64,000 nt of DNA from Melaminivora sp034675505. Its GTDB lineage: Bacteria; Pseudomonadota; Gammaproteobacteria; Burkholderiales; Burkholderiaceae_C. The notes beneath the pieces are model-generated. The model searched no databases. It saw nothing but the letters and a program-made list of their open reading frames with translations, and had not been told where the DNA came from. The stretch's first letter is position 1. Each line of letters begins with the position of its first letter. A program made the position numbers and the translations under genes. The stretch is taken from contig JAUCDD010000025.1 of NCBI GenBank assembly GCA_034675505.1, positions 496,001 to 560,000 on the forward strand, given 5' to 3'. Shown here piece after piece: positions 25,978-34,547 of this stretch.

Positions 25978-27423
25978 TCAGTATTTATGGATCAAGGTGA
26001 TGCCAGTGATAGCTGCGGAGCCCAGCAGCATTGCGAATGCGAGAAGGTCGCCGCGTGCCGCTGGCCAGAGCCCGCCAAGGCGCGGAGCGCTCATAACATC
26101 GTTTTTGCGTCCCATCGGCTTCCTGGGCCGAGGCCCCGCCCACAAGGCGCATGCAGCCATGAAGAGCGGCAGTATGAAGTAACGGCCCTGAAGTCCGGTG
26201 ATCACCTGCGCCGGGTAGTCGTTCCAGGTGGCGGCGAGGGCCGCGAAGGTGATCAGGATGGAGCATGCCGCGATGGCGAGAAACAGGGCGCGCACGCCTG
26301 GCGCACGAATGGAACTCGTGAGGAGCTGCCAGATCGACAGGGCAAGCAACAACAACAGTCCCAGATACACCATGTTCATCTGGGCGTCGGTAATCGGAGC
26401 ATCCAGCCAGCCGAGCACCCCTACCAGAGATTTTATGTAGACACCTTGCAAGACTGGGTGGGTAAGCGTGCGTTCGATGACCAGGAAAAATTCGCCGGGA
26501 TCCTGGAGGTAAAGGGAAATAATTTCGGCGGTGCTGTGCGCGCGTGCCACCCGGGTGTCGATGGTGCTTTTCAGCGCAAAGAGCGTCCACAACAGCCCCC
26601 CCAGCAGCGTGCATGCAAACACCGCCCAGCAGGCGGCAGAGCGTTTCCTGGCCGCGAGATATAAAGGCAGGCCCAGCATGGGCAGCATGTGCATTCTGGT
26701 GGTAATGATCAGCAACACGCATATGCCCAGCAGCACGATGCGGCCGTTGCCCTGCTCATCGGTGGTCAATGCCGAAAGAAACAGCGCGGTGCTGTACAGG
26801 GTCAAGCCCATGGTCAGGCCATCGATGGTGGGCGAATACCACTGGAATAGCGCCATGGGCGTACCCAACAACCCCAGGGCTATGGGGGGAAAACGTGCCA
26901 TCCGCAGCGACAGCAGTACCAGGATGGCGCATGCCAGGCTGGTCAGGGCGCGCGCCAGGTCGTGGCTGCGCACCATTGACAGCCCGAGTTTTTTCCCCAC
27001 CCACAAGGCAGTTGCCTGTGGAAGGTAGATGGCCGGGTTGTAGTAGCCCGTACCAGAAGCAGGCGCAAAGGAGGATTGATGCTTCCAGCTGAATTGCTGA
27101 CCGATATTCCGGGCTTCTGCCAAGGTGGGGGGGGTACGCCTGCTGACCGCCTGCTGGGGTGCCACCCAGCCAGACATGGCCGAGCCGAAGAGCAGCAGAT
27201 GTTCATCGATCAGCCCACCCGAGCCTCCCAGGTAGCGAGGCTGGTCAGCGGGCGCTGGCGACAGCAGCCACTGCCCTTCGGCAATCATTCCGGCCCGGAA
27301 TATGTGGGCATTCTCGTCCGGTGAAGCGAAAGGTGGACTGACCTGGATGGCGGCCCACAGAACGGCGAGGAAAAGGACAAGCCATGCCGCCAGCCTGGAA
27401 CGCGTTGCGGGAGGGGTTTTCAT
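25978..27423 (-). CDS. DUF2142 multi-spanning membrane protein (putative glycosyltransferase)
   Basis: 481-residue polytopic protein with ten or more hydrophobic helices. The first periplasmic loop has SPPFASPDENAHIFRAGMIAEGQW, the conserved acidic P-D-E-x-x-H signature of DUF2142, in the position of the catalytic loop of GT-C glycosyltransferases. Its neighbours (flippase-like protein, lipid-linked sugar synthase, acyltransferase) suggest it transfers a lipid-linked sugar to a surface glycan. This is inference by position and fold. Confidence 0.85.
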   Translation of the reverse strand: MKTPPATRSRLAAWLVLFLAVLWAAIQVSPPFASPDENAHIFRAGMIAEGQWLLSPAPADQPRYLGGSGGLIDEHLLLFGSAMSGWVAPQQAVSRRTPPTLAEARNIGQQFSWKHQSSFAPASGTGYYNPAIYLPQATALWVGKKLGLSMVRSHDLARALTSLACAILVLLSLRMARFPPIALGLLGTPMALFQWYSPTIDGLTMGLTLYSTALFLSALTTDEQGNGRIVLLGICVLLIITTRMHMLPMLGLPLYLAARKRSAACWAVFACTLLGGLLWTLFALKSTIDTRVARAHSTAEIISLYLQDPGEFFLVIERTLTHPVLQGVYIKSLVGVLGWLDAPITDAQMNMVYLGLLLLLALSIWQLLTSSIRAPGVRALFLAIAACSILITFAALAATWNDYPAQVITGLQGRYFILPLFMAACALWAGPRPRKPMGRKNDVMSAPRLGGLWPAARGDLLAFAMLLGSAAITGITLIHKY

Positions 27424-27432
27424 GCTCGACGT

Positions 27433-27783
27433 TCAGGCCGCCCGGGAGGCGAGCACGATACCCAGAAGGATCAGCGCTCCTCCCGCGAAAGTGGGCCAGG
27501 CGATGGTTTCACCCAGGAACAGCCACCCCAGGCACGGCACGATCAAGAAAGCCAGCGCCATGAAGGGATAGGCCAGATGCAGCGGCGCATTGCGCAGGAC
27601 CCATATCCATACCAGAGTGGTGACGCCGTAGAGCGCCAGCGCCGCGATCAGCCAGCCGTTGAAGGCCCAATGCTGCCACTGCGTGGCATCGGTGATGGCC
27701 CCGGCTGCCTTTTTGAAAAGGATCTGCCCCAGGGATATGCCCAGGACGCACAGGATGGTGATGGAAATGGTGAGGAAGGACAT
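27433..27783 (-). CDS. Small four-helix EamA/SMR-like flippase candidate
   Basis: 116-residue protein with four hydrophobic helices and little else, beginning MSFLTISITILCVLGISLGQILFKKA. The Q-x-L-F-K-K-A in helix 1 and the last helix GGALILLGIVLASRA are seen in half-size EamA/ArnE-like proteins that flip lipid-linked sugars. First gene of the four-gene cassette and ten bases ahead of the DUF2142 gene. It could equally be a drug/metabolite exporter of the same fold; the neighbours favour sugar-lipid flipping. Confidence 0.78.
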   Translation of the reverse strand: MSFLTISITILCVLGISLGQILFKKAAGAITDATQWQHWAFNGWLIAALALYGVTTLVWIWVLRNAPLHLAYPFMALAFLIVPCLGWLFLGETIAWPTFAGGALILLGIVLASRAA

Positions 27784-27818
27784 TGCTGGAATATGCGTGT
27801 GCGTGCGCAGGCGGGGCG

Positions 27819-29444
27819 TCAGGACGCCTGCAGCGCCAGCCCCGCGTGCTCGCGCAGCGGATGGAAGTGGATCTTCGGGAACCGCTCCTGCGCCAGCCGC
27901 ACGTCATACGGGCTGGTGCACAGGTAGGCCAGGGTATCCGCCGCGTCGTGCGCCATGCGCAGGGGGTAGGCGTTCTCGAATTCGCGCAGCTCCTGGGGCG
28001 TGTCGGCGGTGATCCAGCGCGCGCCGGTGTACTGGCAGCCTTCCAGGCGCACGTCGCAGTCGTATTCGGTCTTCAGGCGGTGCTGCACCACCTCGAACTG
28101 CAGCTGGCCCACGGCGCCCAGCAGCATGTTGCCGCCGGCCTCGGGCTTGAAGACCTGGATGGCGCCTTCCTCGCCCAGCTGCATCAGGCCCTGCTGCAGC
28201 TGCTTGGTGCGCAGCGGGTTCTTCAGCACCACGGTCATGAACAGTTCGGGCGCGAAGAACGGCAGGCCGGTGAACTGCAGCTGCGGCCCGTCGGTGATCG
28301 AGTCGCCCAGCTGTACGCCGCCATGGATGGTGAAGCCGATGATGTCGCCCGCGTAGGCCTCCTCCACCGCCTCGCGGCGCTGGCTCATGAAGGTGACGAC
28401 GCTGGTCGGGCGCAGGTCCTTGCCGGTGCGCTGCACGCGCATCTTCATGCCGGGCGTGTACTTGCCCGAGGCCACGCGCACGAAGGCGATGCGGTCGCGG
28501 TGGTTGGCGTCCATGTTGGCCTGCACCTTGAAGACCACGCCGGAAAAGCCCGCGTCCTCGGGGTGCACGGTGACGGGCTCGCGCTGGCGATTGACCTCGG
28601 TGTAGGCCACGCGCGGGCCGGGCGGGGGCGACATGTCCACCACCGCGTTCAGCACCTCCATGACGCCGAAGTTGTTCACGCCCGAGCCGAAGAACACCGG
28701 CGTGAGCCTGGCGGCCAGGAACTGCTCGTGGCTCCATTCGGTGGACGCGCCCACGGCCAGCTCCATGCTCTCCAGCGCGTCGTCGAACGCCCGGCCAAAG
28801 CGCGCGCGCAGCTTGTCGGCCTCGGCCAGGGGGATGCTCTCGAAGTCCTCGGGGCGCTTGTCGCTGCCGGGCTGGAACACGGTCATGCTCTGCGTGCGCA
28901 GGTCGATGATGCCGCCGAAGGTCTTGCCCTGGCCCACTGGCCAGGTCATGGGGCAGCAGGGCATGCCCAGCTCGCGCTCGACCTCGTCCAGGATGTCCAG
29001 CGGGTCGCGCACCTCGCGGTCCATCTTGTTGACGAAGGTGATGATGGGGGTGTCGCGCTGGCGGCAGACCTCGATCAGGCGGCGCGTCTGCGCCTCCACG
29101 CCATTGGCCGCGTCGATCACCATCAGGGCCGAATCGACGGCCGTGAGCACGCGGTAGGTGTCCTCGGAAAAATCCTTGTGGCCGGGCGTGTCCAGCAGGT
29201 TGATGACGTGCTCGCGGTAGAGCATCTGCATGACGGACGAGGCCACCGAGATGCCGCGCTGCTTTTCAATTTCCATCCAGTCCGAGGTGGCGTGGCGGCT
29301 GGCCTTGCGGCCCTTGACGGCGCCGGCGATCTGGATGGCGCCCGAGAACAGCAGCAGCTTTTCCGTCAGCGTGGTCTTGCCCGCGTCGGGGTGGGAGATG
29401 ATGGCAAAGGTGCGGCGGCGCCGCGTCTCGGAGGCGTAGGACAC
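27819..29444 (-). CDS. prfC: Peptide chain release factor 3
   Basis: 541-residue translational GTPase that recycles RF1 and RF2 from the ribosome. G1 SHPDAGKTTLTEKLLL (residues ~17-32), G3 DTPGHKDFSEDTYR, G4 NKMDRE; the RF3-specific GRKASRHATSDWMEIEKQRGISVASSVMQ lies between. Full family length. Its stop is 35 bases before the envelope cassette, which could therefore be read from the same transcript. Confidence 0.97.
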   Translation of the reverse strand: MSYASETRRRRTFAIISHPDAGKTTLTEKLLLFSGAIQIAGAVKGRKASRHATSDWMEIEKQRGISVASSVMQMLYREHVINLLDTPGHKDFSEDTYRVLTAVDSALMVIDAANGVEAQTRRLIEVCRQRDTPIITFVNKMDREVRDPLDILDEVERELGMPCCPMTWPVGQGKTFGGIIDLRTQSMTVFQPGSDKRPEDFESIPLAEADKLRARFGRAFDDALESMELAVGASTEWSHEQFLAARLTPVFFGSGVNNFGVMEVLNAVVDMSPPPGPRVAYTEVNRQREPVTVHPEDAGFSGVVFKVQANMDANHRDRIAFVRVASGKYTPGMKMRVQRTGKDLRPTSVVTFMSQRREAVEEAYAGDIIGFTIHGGVQLGDSITDGPQLQFTGLPFFAPELFMTVVLKNPLRTKQLQQGLMQLGEEGAIQVFKPEAGGNMLLGAVGQLQFEVVQHRLKTEYDCDVRLEGCQYTGARWITADTPQELREFENAYPLRMAHDAADTLAYLCTSPYDVRLAQERFPKIHFHPLREHAGLALQAS

Positions 29445-29552
29445 AGTGGGACTTCAGGAGGCAGGGCCGGGGCGCTGGGCTGCGCGCGGCAGGGGAAGGT
29501 GGGAACAAGCGGGGGCCGGCCCGTGTGCGCCCGCCCCGATTCGGGCGCGATT

Positions 29553-30377
29553 TTAAGGCGCTGCCCCGGCGCAGCGGCGCAGCAGGTAGATGTCCATGAT
29601 CCAGCCGTGCTGCGCGCGGGCGGCTGCGCGCGCCTGCGCGATGCGCGGGCCGGCCTCGGCCAGCGGGCCGCTGTCGAGCAGCTGCATGGCCATGCCCAGG
29701 TAGGCGCCCCACCAGATGTGCACCTGCTGCCCGGGCGCGCCGGCCGTGCCGGGCGCCAGCGCCATGAAGCTGCACTGCGCGTCCAGCAGCACGGCCACGG
29801 TGTCCACCCCGGCGGGCCAGCCGCCCTCGCGCAGCTGGCGGCCGGTGGTCACCAGGAATGGCTGGCCGATGTCGTTGAGGGCGATGGCGTGGGCCGCGGT
29901 CAGCGCCTGCAAGGCGGTGATGCCGGGCACGACCTCGACCCGCGCGGGCGGTGGCTGTAGGCGCTGGGCAATGCGCAGCGTGCTGTCGTACAGCGACGGG
30001 TCGCCCCAGACCAGCAGCGCCACGCGCAGCAGCGGCCCGCGCGGCGCCAGCCCGGCGGCCAGGGCCTGCGCCATGGCGTCCTGCCAGCGCCTGGCGATGG
30101 CGGCATGCCACTCATCGACCTGCGCCAGGTAGTCATCGCCCGCGCTGCGCCGCTGCGGCACGTCGAAGCCGACGATGGCGCAGCCCGGCGCAGGGCCCAG
30201 CACCGCCTCGCACAGGCTCTGGCGCAGAGCTGCCAGGGCGGCCTTGTCCTCGCCCTTGTGCGGCAGCAGGATCAGGTCGGCGGCCTGCATGGCCTGCATG
30301 GCCTGGCGGGTCAGCAGGTCGGGGCTGCCGCTGCCGATGCCGATCAGCGTCAGCGCGAGGGCGGGCAGGGCGCTCAT
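29553..30377 (-). CDS. cobF: Precorrin-6A synthase (deacetylating)
   Basis: 274-residue SAM-dependent methyltransferase of the aerobic cobalamin pathway; methylates C-1 of precorrin-5 and releases the acetyl group. Near the N-terminus LIGIGSGSPDLLTRQAMQAMQAADLILLPHKGEDKAAL, then LLVWGDPSLYDSTLRIAQR and VVPGITALQALTAAHAIALNDIGQPFLVTTG, match the CobF version of the tetrapyrrole methylase fold. ATG 30377 overlaps the cobM stop by four bases. Last gene of the minus-strand group. Confidence 0.92.
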   Translation of the reverse strand: MSALPALALTLIGIGSGSPDLLTRQAMQAMQAADLILLPHKGEDKAALAALRQSLCEAVLGPAPGCAIVGFDVPQRRSAGDDYLAQVDEWHAAIARRWQDAMAQALAAGLAPRGPLLRVALLVWGDPSLYDSTLRIAQRLQPPPARVEVVPGITALQALTAAHAIALNDIGQPFLVTTGRQLREGGWPAGVDTVAVLLDAQCSFMALAPGTAGAPGQQVHIWWGAYLGMAMQLLDSGPLAEAGPRIAQARAAARAQHGWIMDIYLLRRCAGAAP

Positions 30378-31213
30378 GGCTGCGCAGCCGCGCCGGGCAG
30401 CGGGGCGTCGGTGGCCGTGTCCAGATGAGCGGCCTGGTGCTGCGGGAACCGGGCGCCACTGCCCAGGGGGCGGTAGCGGCGGTCGTAGTCGGCGGCGTAC
30501 AGCCGGCTTTCGGCAAAGTCGCTGGCGTGCAGGCTGCGCCCGACCAGGATGATGGCCGTGCGCTCCATGCGGGCGTGTACCGCCTCGGCCAGGGCGCCGA
30601 CGCTGGTGCGCACCACCGTCTCGTCGGGCCAGCTGGCGCGCCAGACGATGGCCGCCGGGCAGTCCGCCCCGTAGTGCGGCAGCAGCTCCTGCTGCACCTT
30701 GTCGGCCACATGGATGGACAAATGGATGGCCAGCACGGCACCGGTGGCGGCAAAGGCTGCCAGGCGCTCGCCCTCGGGCATGGCGCTGGCACGCCCGGAG
30801 GTGCGGGTGAGCACCACCGACTGGCACAGGCCCGGCAGCGTTAGCTCGGCCTGCAGCGCGGCCGCGGCGGCGGCAAAGGAGGGCACGCCCGGCGTGACGG
30901 AAAACCCGATGCCCAGCTCCCGCAGGCGGCGCAACTGCTCGCCCATGGCCGACCACACCGACAGGTCGCCCGAATGCAGGCGCGCCACGTCCAGGCCCTG
31001 GGCATCGGCCTGCGCCATCTCCTGCACGATGCCGTCCAGGTCCATGGACGCGGTGTTGACGATGCGCGCGCCCGGCGGGCAGTGCGCCAGCAGCTCGCGC
31101 GGCACCAGCGAGCCGGCGTACAGGCACACCGGGCAGCGCGCCAGCAGGTCGCGCCCGCGCAGTGTGATGAGGTCGGCGGCCCCGGGGCCGGCACCGATGA
31201 AATGGACAGTCAT
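30374..31213 (-). CDS. cobM: Precorrin-4 C11-methyltransferase
   Basis: 279-residue methylase. VHFIGAGPGAADLITLRGRDLLARCPVCLYAGSLVPRELLAHCP is a clear CobM/CbiF N-terminus (G-x-G-x-G-x-x-D for SAM); RLHSGDLSVWSAMGEQLRRL and VTPGVPSFAAAAAALQAELTLPG follow. The last ~25 residues are Ala/Pro-rich and probably disordered. Start overlaps the cobE stop (ATGA), and its stop overlaps cobF, so translation is coupled. Confidence 0.95.
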   Translation of the reverse strand: MTVHFIGAGPGAADLITLRGRDLLARCPVCLYAGSLVPRELLAHCPPGARIVNTASMDLDGIVQEMAQADAQGLDVARLHSGDLSVWSAMGEQLRRLRELGIGFSVTPGVPSFAAAAAALQAELTLPGLCQSVVLTRTSGRASAMPEGERLAAFAATGAVLAIHLSIHVADKVQQELLPHYGADCPAAIVWRASWPDETVVRTSVGALAEAVHARMERTAIILVGRSLHASDFAESRLYAADYDRRYRPLGSGARFPQHQAAHLDTATDAPLPGAAAQP

Positions 31214-31746
31214 GGCAATTTTCTGGTTTCGGAAGCAAGAGGCAGCCAGCCTGCCACGGCCAGGGTGGCGCAGCGGTCGGGCGAGAGGGTGCGCGCCAGC
31301 AGCAGCCGCGCCTGCGGGCCGGCGGCAGCCAGCGCGCAGGCCTCGGCCACGCAGCCCGTGCCGTAGCGCGCCTGGATGCGCGGCGAATGGCTGGCGACGG
31401 GCTGCGCCGCCAGCTGCGCGCGTGCGATGGCCTGCAGCTGCACAGGGAAGGGGTTGAGCGGTGCCAGCGCGGCCAGCCAGGCGCGCAGGGCGGGGTGCCA
31501 TTCCTTGCCCTGCAGCACCGCCACGGCGGCCACGGCCGCGGGCAGGGCTGGGCTGGCCGCCACGCTGGCGGCCAGCTGCTGCTGCGCTGCCAGCCACAGG
31601 GCCTGCAGGGTTTCGGGCCGCGCCCGCTCGCGCAGGCCCAGGCCCAGCACCCATGCCGGCAGCGGCTGCACTGCCGCCCGCGGCGTGGCGCCGGCGGCAC
31701 CGGGCGTGTCCGGCGCATGCGCCTGGGGCTGCCCCGTGCGGTTCAT
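31210..31746 (-). CDS. cobE: Cobalamin biosynthesis protein CobE (CbiG C-terminal domain type)
   Basis: 178-residue protein. After a ~30-residue low-complexity head comes WVLGLGLRERARPETLQALW, then PFPVQLQAIARAQLAAQPVASHSPRIQARYGTGCVAEACALAAAG, the signature of the CbiG C-terminal/CobE fold (S-x-x-x-x-x-x-x-G-V/T-x-x-V-A-E-A-x-A). Exact chemistry in the aerobic pathway is unclear. Four-base overlaps with cobL upstream and cobM downstream. Confidence 0.85.
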   Translation of the reverse strand: MNRTGQPQAHAPDTPGAAGATPRAAVQPLPAWVLGLGLRERARPETLQALWLAAQQQLAASVAASPALPAAVAAVAVLQGKEWHPALRAWLAALAPLNPFPVQLQAIARAQLAAQPVASHSPRIQARYGTGCVAEACALAAAGPQARLLLARTLSPDRCATLAVAGWLPLASETRKLP

Positions 31747-32951
31747 GGGCGCTGCCAGGCCCACTGCACCAGTGCGCGCGTGCCCTGCCAGGAGTGCATC
31801 CGCCCCAGTGGCTGGGCGTGGGCCAGCTGGATGTGCAGCAGCTCGCCGCCCTGCTCGGCGTGCAGCTGCAGCAGCAGCGCCTGCGTCTGCAGCGCCACGG
31901 CGTTGGCCACCAGCCGGCAGCCGGCAGGCAGCAGCGGCAGCAGGGCGCTCCACAGCGCCGGGCTGAAGCCGCCGCCGACGAACACCGCATCCGGCGGCGC
32001 CAGGCCGGCCAGTGCGGCGGGCGCCCGGCCCGCCACCACCTGCAACGCCGCCTGCAGACCGAAGCGCTGGCGGTTGGCCTCGATGTGCTGCACGCGCTGC
32101 GCCTGCTGCTCGATGGCGATGGCCTCGCCGCCGGCCAGGCACCACTCGACGGCCACCGAGCCGCTGCCGGCGCCGATGTCCCACAGGCGCTGGCCGCGCC
32201 GGGGCGCCAGGGCAGCCAGCGTCATGGCGCGCACCGGGGCCTTGGTGATCTGGCCGTCGTGCGCAAAAGTGTCGTCCGCCCGCCCGGCCACGTTCGGCAG
32301 CCCGGCGCCGCCCCGCGCGCGCAGGGCCACGCACAGCGGGGCTTCAAATGCCGGCTGCGCTGCGCCGGCCTGGACCAGATCCTGCGCCGTGCCGTGCCAG
32401 CAGCGCTCGCGCGGCCCGCCCAGGGCCTGCAGCACCCACAGCGCGCTGCCGCCCCAGCCCTGGGCGGCCAGCCAGGCGGCCAGCGGCAGCACGGCGTCGG
32501 CGCCGGCCAGCAGGGCGATGAACTGCCGCCCGGGCGCCAGCAGCGGGCGCAATTGCTCGACCGGGCGGGCGTGCAGGCCCAGGCAGTCGGTCTGCTCCAG
32601 CGACCAGCCCAGGCGCGCGGCCGCCAGCGAGAAGGTGGACGGCTGGCCGTGGCAGCGCCATTCGCCGGGTGCCAGCTGGCGCGCCAGGCTGGCGCCGGCG
32701 CCGAACCAGAACGGGTCGCCCGAGGCCAGCACCACCACCGGCCGCCCGCGCAGGGCCAGCACCGGGGCGGTATCGAAGGGCACGGGCCAGGGCTGGCCCC
32801 GGCTGCCGGCCTGCACCAGGGCCAGGTGCCGGGGAGCGCCGACAATCACCTGCGCGCCGGCCAGCGCCGCCAGCGCCTGCGGGCCCAGGCCGGCGCAGCC
32901 GTCCTCGTGCACCCCGACCACCGTCAACCAGGCTTCATTCGCAACATCCAT
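31743..32951 (-). CDS. cobL: Precorrin-6Y C5,15-methyltransferase (decarboxylating)
   Basis: 402-residue two-domain methylase. The N-terminal tetrapyrrole-methylase half (VVGVHEDGCAGLGPQALAALAGAQVIVG... LASGDPFWFGAGASLAR) methylates one position; the C-terminal CbiT-like half begins near TKAPVRAMTLAALAPRRGQRLWDIGAGSGSVAVEW with a class I SAM motif. The ATG at 32951 shares two bases with the start of cobK on the other strand (CATG), so these divergent genes have no space between them. Confidence 0.94.
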   Translation of the reverse strand: MDVANEAWLTVVGVHEDGCAGLGPQALAALAGAQVIVGAPRHLALVQAGSRGQPWPVPFDTAPVLALRGRPVVVLASGDPFWFGAGASLARQLAPGEWRCHGQPSTFSLAAARLGWSLEQTDCLGLHARPVEQLRPLLAPGRQFIALLAGADAVLPLAAWLAAQGWGGSALWVLQALGGPRERCWHGTAQDLVQAGAAQPAFEAPLCVALRARGGAGLPNVAGRADDTFAHDGQITKAPVRAMTLAALAPRRGQRLWDIGAGSGSVAVEWCLAGGEAIAIEQQAQRVQHIEANRQRFGLQAALQVVAGRAPAALAGLAPPDAVFVGGGFSPALWSALLPLLPAGCRLVANAVALQTQALLLQLHAEQGGELLHIQLAHAQPLGRMHSWQGTRALVQWAWQRP

Positions 32952-33720
32952 GGCGCATGTCCTTTCGCGTGTCCCGCCGCAGGTGCTGCTGCTGGGCGGC
33001 ACCAGCGATGCCAGCGCGCTGGCGCAGGCGCTGCACGGCGCCGCCATCCCGGCGGTCTTTTCCTATGCCGGGGCCACGCGCGCTCCCGTGGCCCAGCCCT
33101 TGCCCACGCGCTGCGGCGGCTTTGGCGGGGTGGCCGGGCTGGTCGATTTCCTGCGCACGCAGGCCATCAGCCATGTGGTGGATGCCACCCACCCCTTTGC
33201 CGCGCAGATGAGCCGCCACGCCGTGGCCGCCTGCGCCCGGGCGGGCGTGCCGCTGCTGGCGCTGCAGCGCACGCCCTGGCAGCGCCAGCCGGCAGACCGC
33301 TGGATCGACGTGCCCGACATGGCCGCCGCTGCCGCGGCGCTGCCCAGCCAGCCGAGCTGCGTTTTCCTGGCCATCGGGCGCAAGCAGCTCGATGTCTTTG
33401 CCGGCCAGCCTCGGCACCACTACGTGCTGCGCCTGGTCGATGCGCCGGCGCCGGGCAGCCTGCCGCTGGCGCATGCCACGGTGCTGGTCGAGCGCGGGCC
33501 GTTCAGCCAGGCGCATGACCAGGCCTTGCTGCAGGCGCACGGCGTGCAATGGCTGGTCAGCAAGAACGCCGGCGGCACGGCCACGCGCGGCAAGATCGAT
33601 GCAGCGCGCGCGCTCGGCCTGCCGGTGCTGATGGTCGAGCGCCCGGCGCTGCCCGCGCGCGCCTGCACCGACCGCGTGGCCGACGTGCTGCACTGGCTGG
33701 CTCACGGTGCGCTGCCGTAG
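32950..33720 (+). CDS. cobK: Precorrin-6A reductase
   Basis: 256-residue NADPH-dependent reductase; reduces the macrocycle between cobF and cobL steps. VLLLGGTSDASALAQALHGA (residues ~12-31) is the Rossmann start; HVVDATHPFAAQMSRHAVAACARAGVPLLALQRTPW is the family hallmark, and LVSKNAGGTATRGKIDAARALGLPVLMVERP closes it. It is the only plus-strand gene in the cluster: its start overlaps the cobL start and its 3' end overlaps cobJ by 19 bases. GTG 32983 would be a shorter start that leaves room upstream. Confidence 0.93.
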   Translation: MAHVLSRVPPQVLLLGGTSDASALAQALHGAAIPAVFSYAGATRAPVAQPLPTRCGGFGGVAGLVDFLRTQAISHVVDATHPFAAQMSRHAVAACARAGVPLLALQRTPWQRQPADRWIDVPDMAAAAAALPSQPSCVFLAIGRKQLDVFAGQPRHHYVLRLVDAPAPGSLPLAHATVLVERGPFSQAHDQALLQAHGVQWLVSKNAGGTATRGKIDAARALGLPVLMVERPALPARACTDRVADVLHWLAHGALP

Positions 33721-34547
33721 TGGCGCGGCGTGTAGACCCAGGGGCCGACGCGCCGCGTCTGGCTGCTGCCCACCAGCACCACGGTGCGCATGTCGGCCAT
33801 GTCGGCGTGCGCATCCTGCAGCGCGCAGACCTGCAGCCGCTCCTGCGGCGTGGCGACGGCGTGGGCAAAGACCAGCAGCCGCTGCGGCTCGCAGTGCGCG
33901 CGCAGCAATGCCAGCAGGCGCACAAAGCCCTCGGGGCGGCTGCGTGAGCGCGGGTTGTACAGGGCCAGGGCGAAGTCGCCCTGCAATGCCAGCTGCACGC
34001 GCTGCTCGATGACGGCCCAGGGCTTGAGGTTGTCCGACAGGTTGAGGCAGCAGAAATCATGGCCCAGCGGTGCGCCGGCGCGCGCTGCGGCCGCCAGCAT
34101 GGCGGTCACGCCGGGCAGCACCTCGATGTCGAGCGCCTGCCACTGCGCCGCCTGGGCGCTGCCCGCAGGCGCGGCATCCAGGGCCTCGAACAGCGCCGCC
34201 GCCATGGCGAACACGCCAGGGTCGCCCGAGGACAGCAGCAGCACGCGCCGGCCCTGCGCGGCCAGCTCCAGCGCCTGGCGCGCGCGCTCGAGCTCGACGC
34301 GGTTGTCCGAGGCATGCCAGCACGGCGCCGCGCCGCTGCCGTGCGCCTGCCACAGCGCCTGGGCGCGCGCCACATAGGGCAGGTAGCCGACGACGTCCTG
34401 CGCCTGCGCCAGCGCCTGCAGGGCCGCCGGGGTGAGGTGCTCCGGCCCGCCGGGGCCCAGGCCGGCCACGCGCAGCCAGCCGCCGGCGCACGCTGGCAGG
34501 GCGGGGGCGGCAACAGCGGCAAAAGCTTCAGGGACAGCAGCCATCAT
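33702..34547 (-). CDS. cobJ: Precorrin-3B C17-methyltransferase
   Basis: 281-residue methylase. LRVAGLGPGGPEHLTPAALQALAQAQDVVGYLPYVARA is the CobJ/CbiH N-terminus; LLLSSGDPGVFAMAAALFEAL, VLPGVTAMLAAAARAGAPLGHDFCCLNLSDNLKPW and FALALYNPRSRSRPEGF follow in order. The double ATGATG start overlaps the cobI stop. Ring contraction at this step needs the product of cobG. Confidence 0.95.
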   Translation of the reverse strand: MMAAVPEAFAAVAAPALPACAGGWLRVAGLGPGGPEHLTPAALQALAQAQDVVGYLPYVARAQALWQAHGSGAAPCWHASDNRVELERARQALELAAQGRRVLLLSSGDPGVFAMAAALFEALDAAPAGSAQAAQWQALDIEVLPGVTAMLAAAARAGAPLGHDFCCLNLSDNLKPWAVIEQRVQLALQGDFALALYNPRSRSRPEGFVRLLALLRAHCEPQRLLVFAHAVATPQERLQVCALQDAHADMADMRTVVLVGSSQTRRVGPWVYTPRHYGSAP

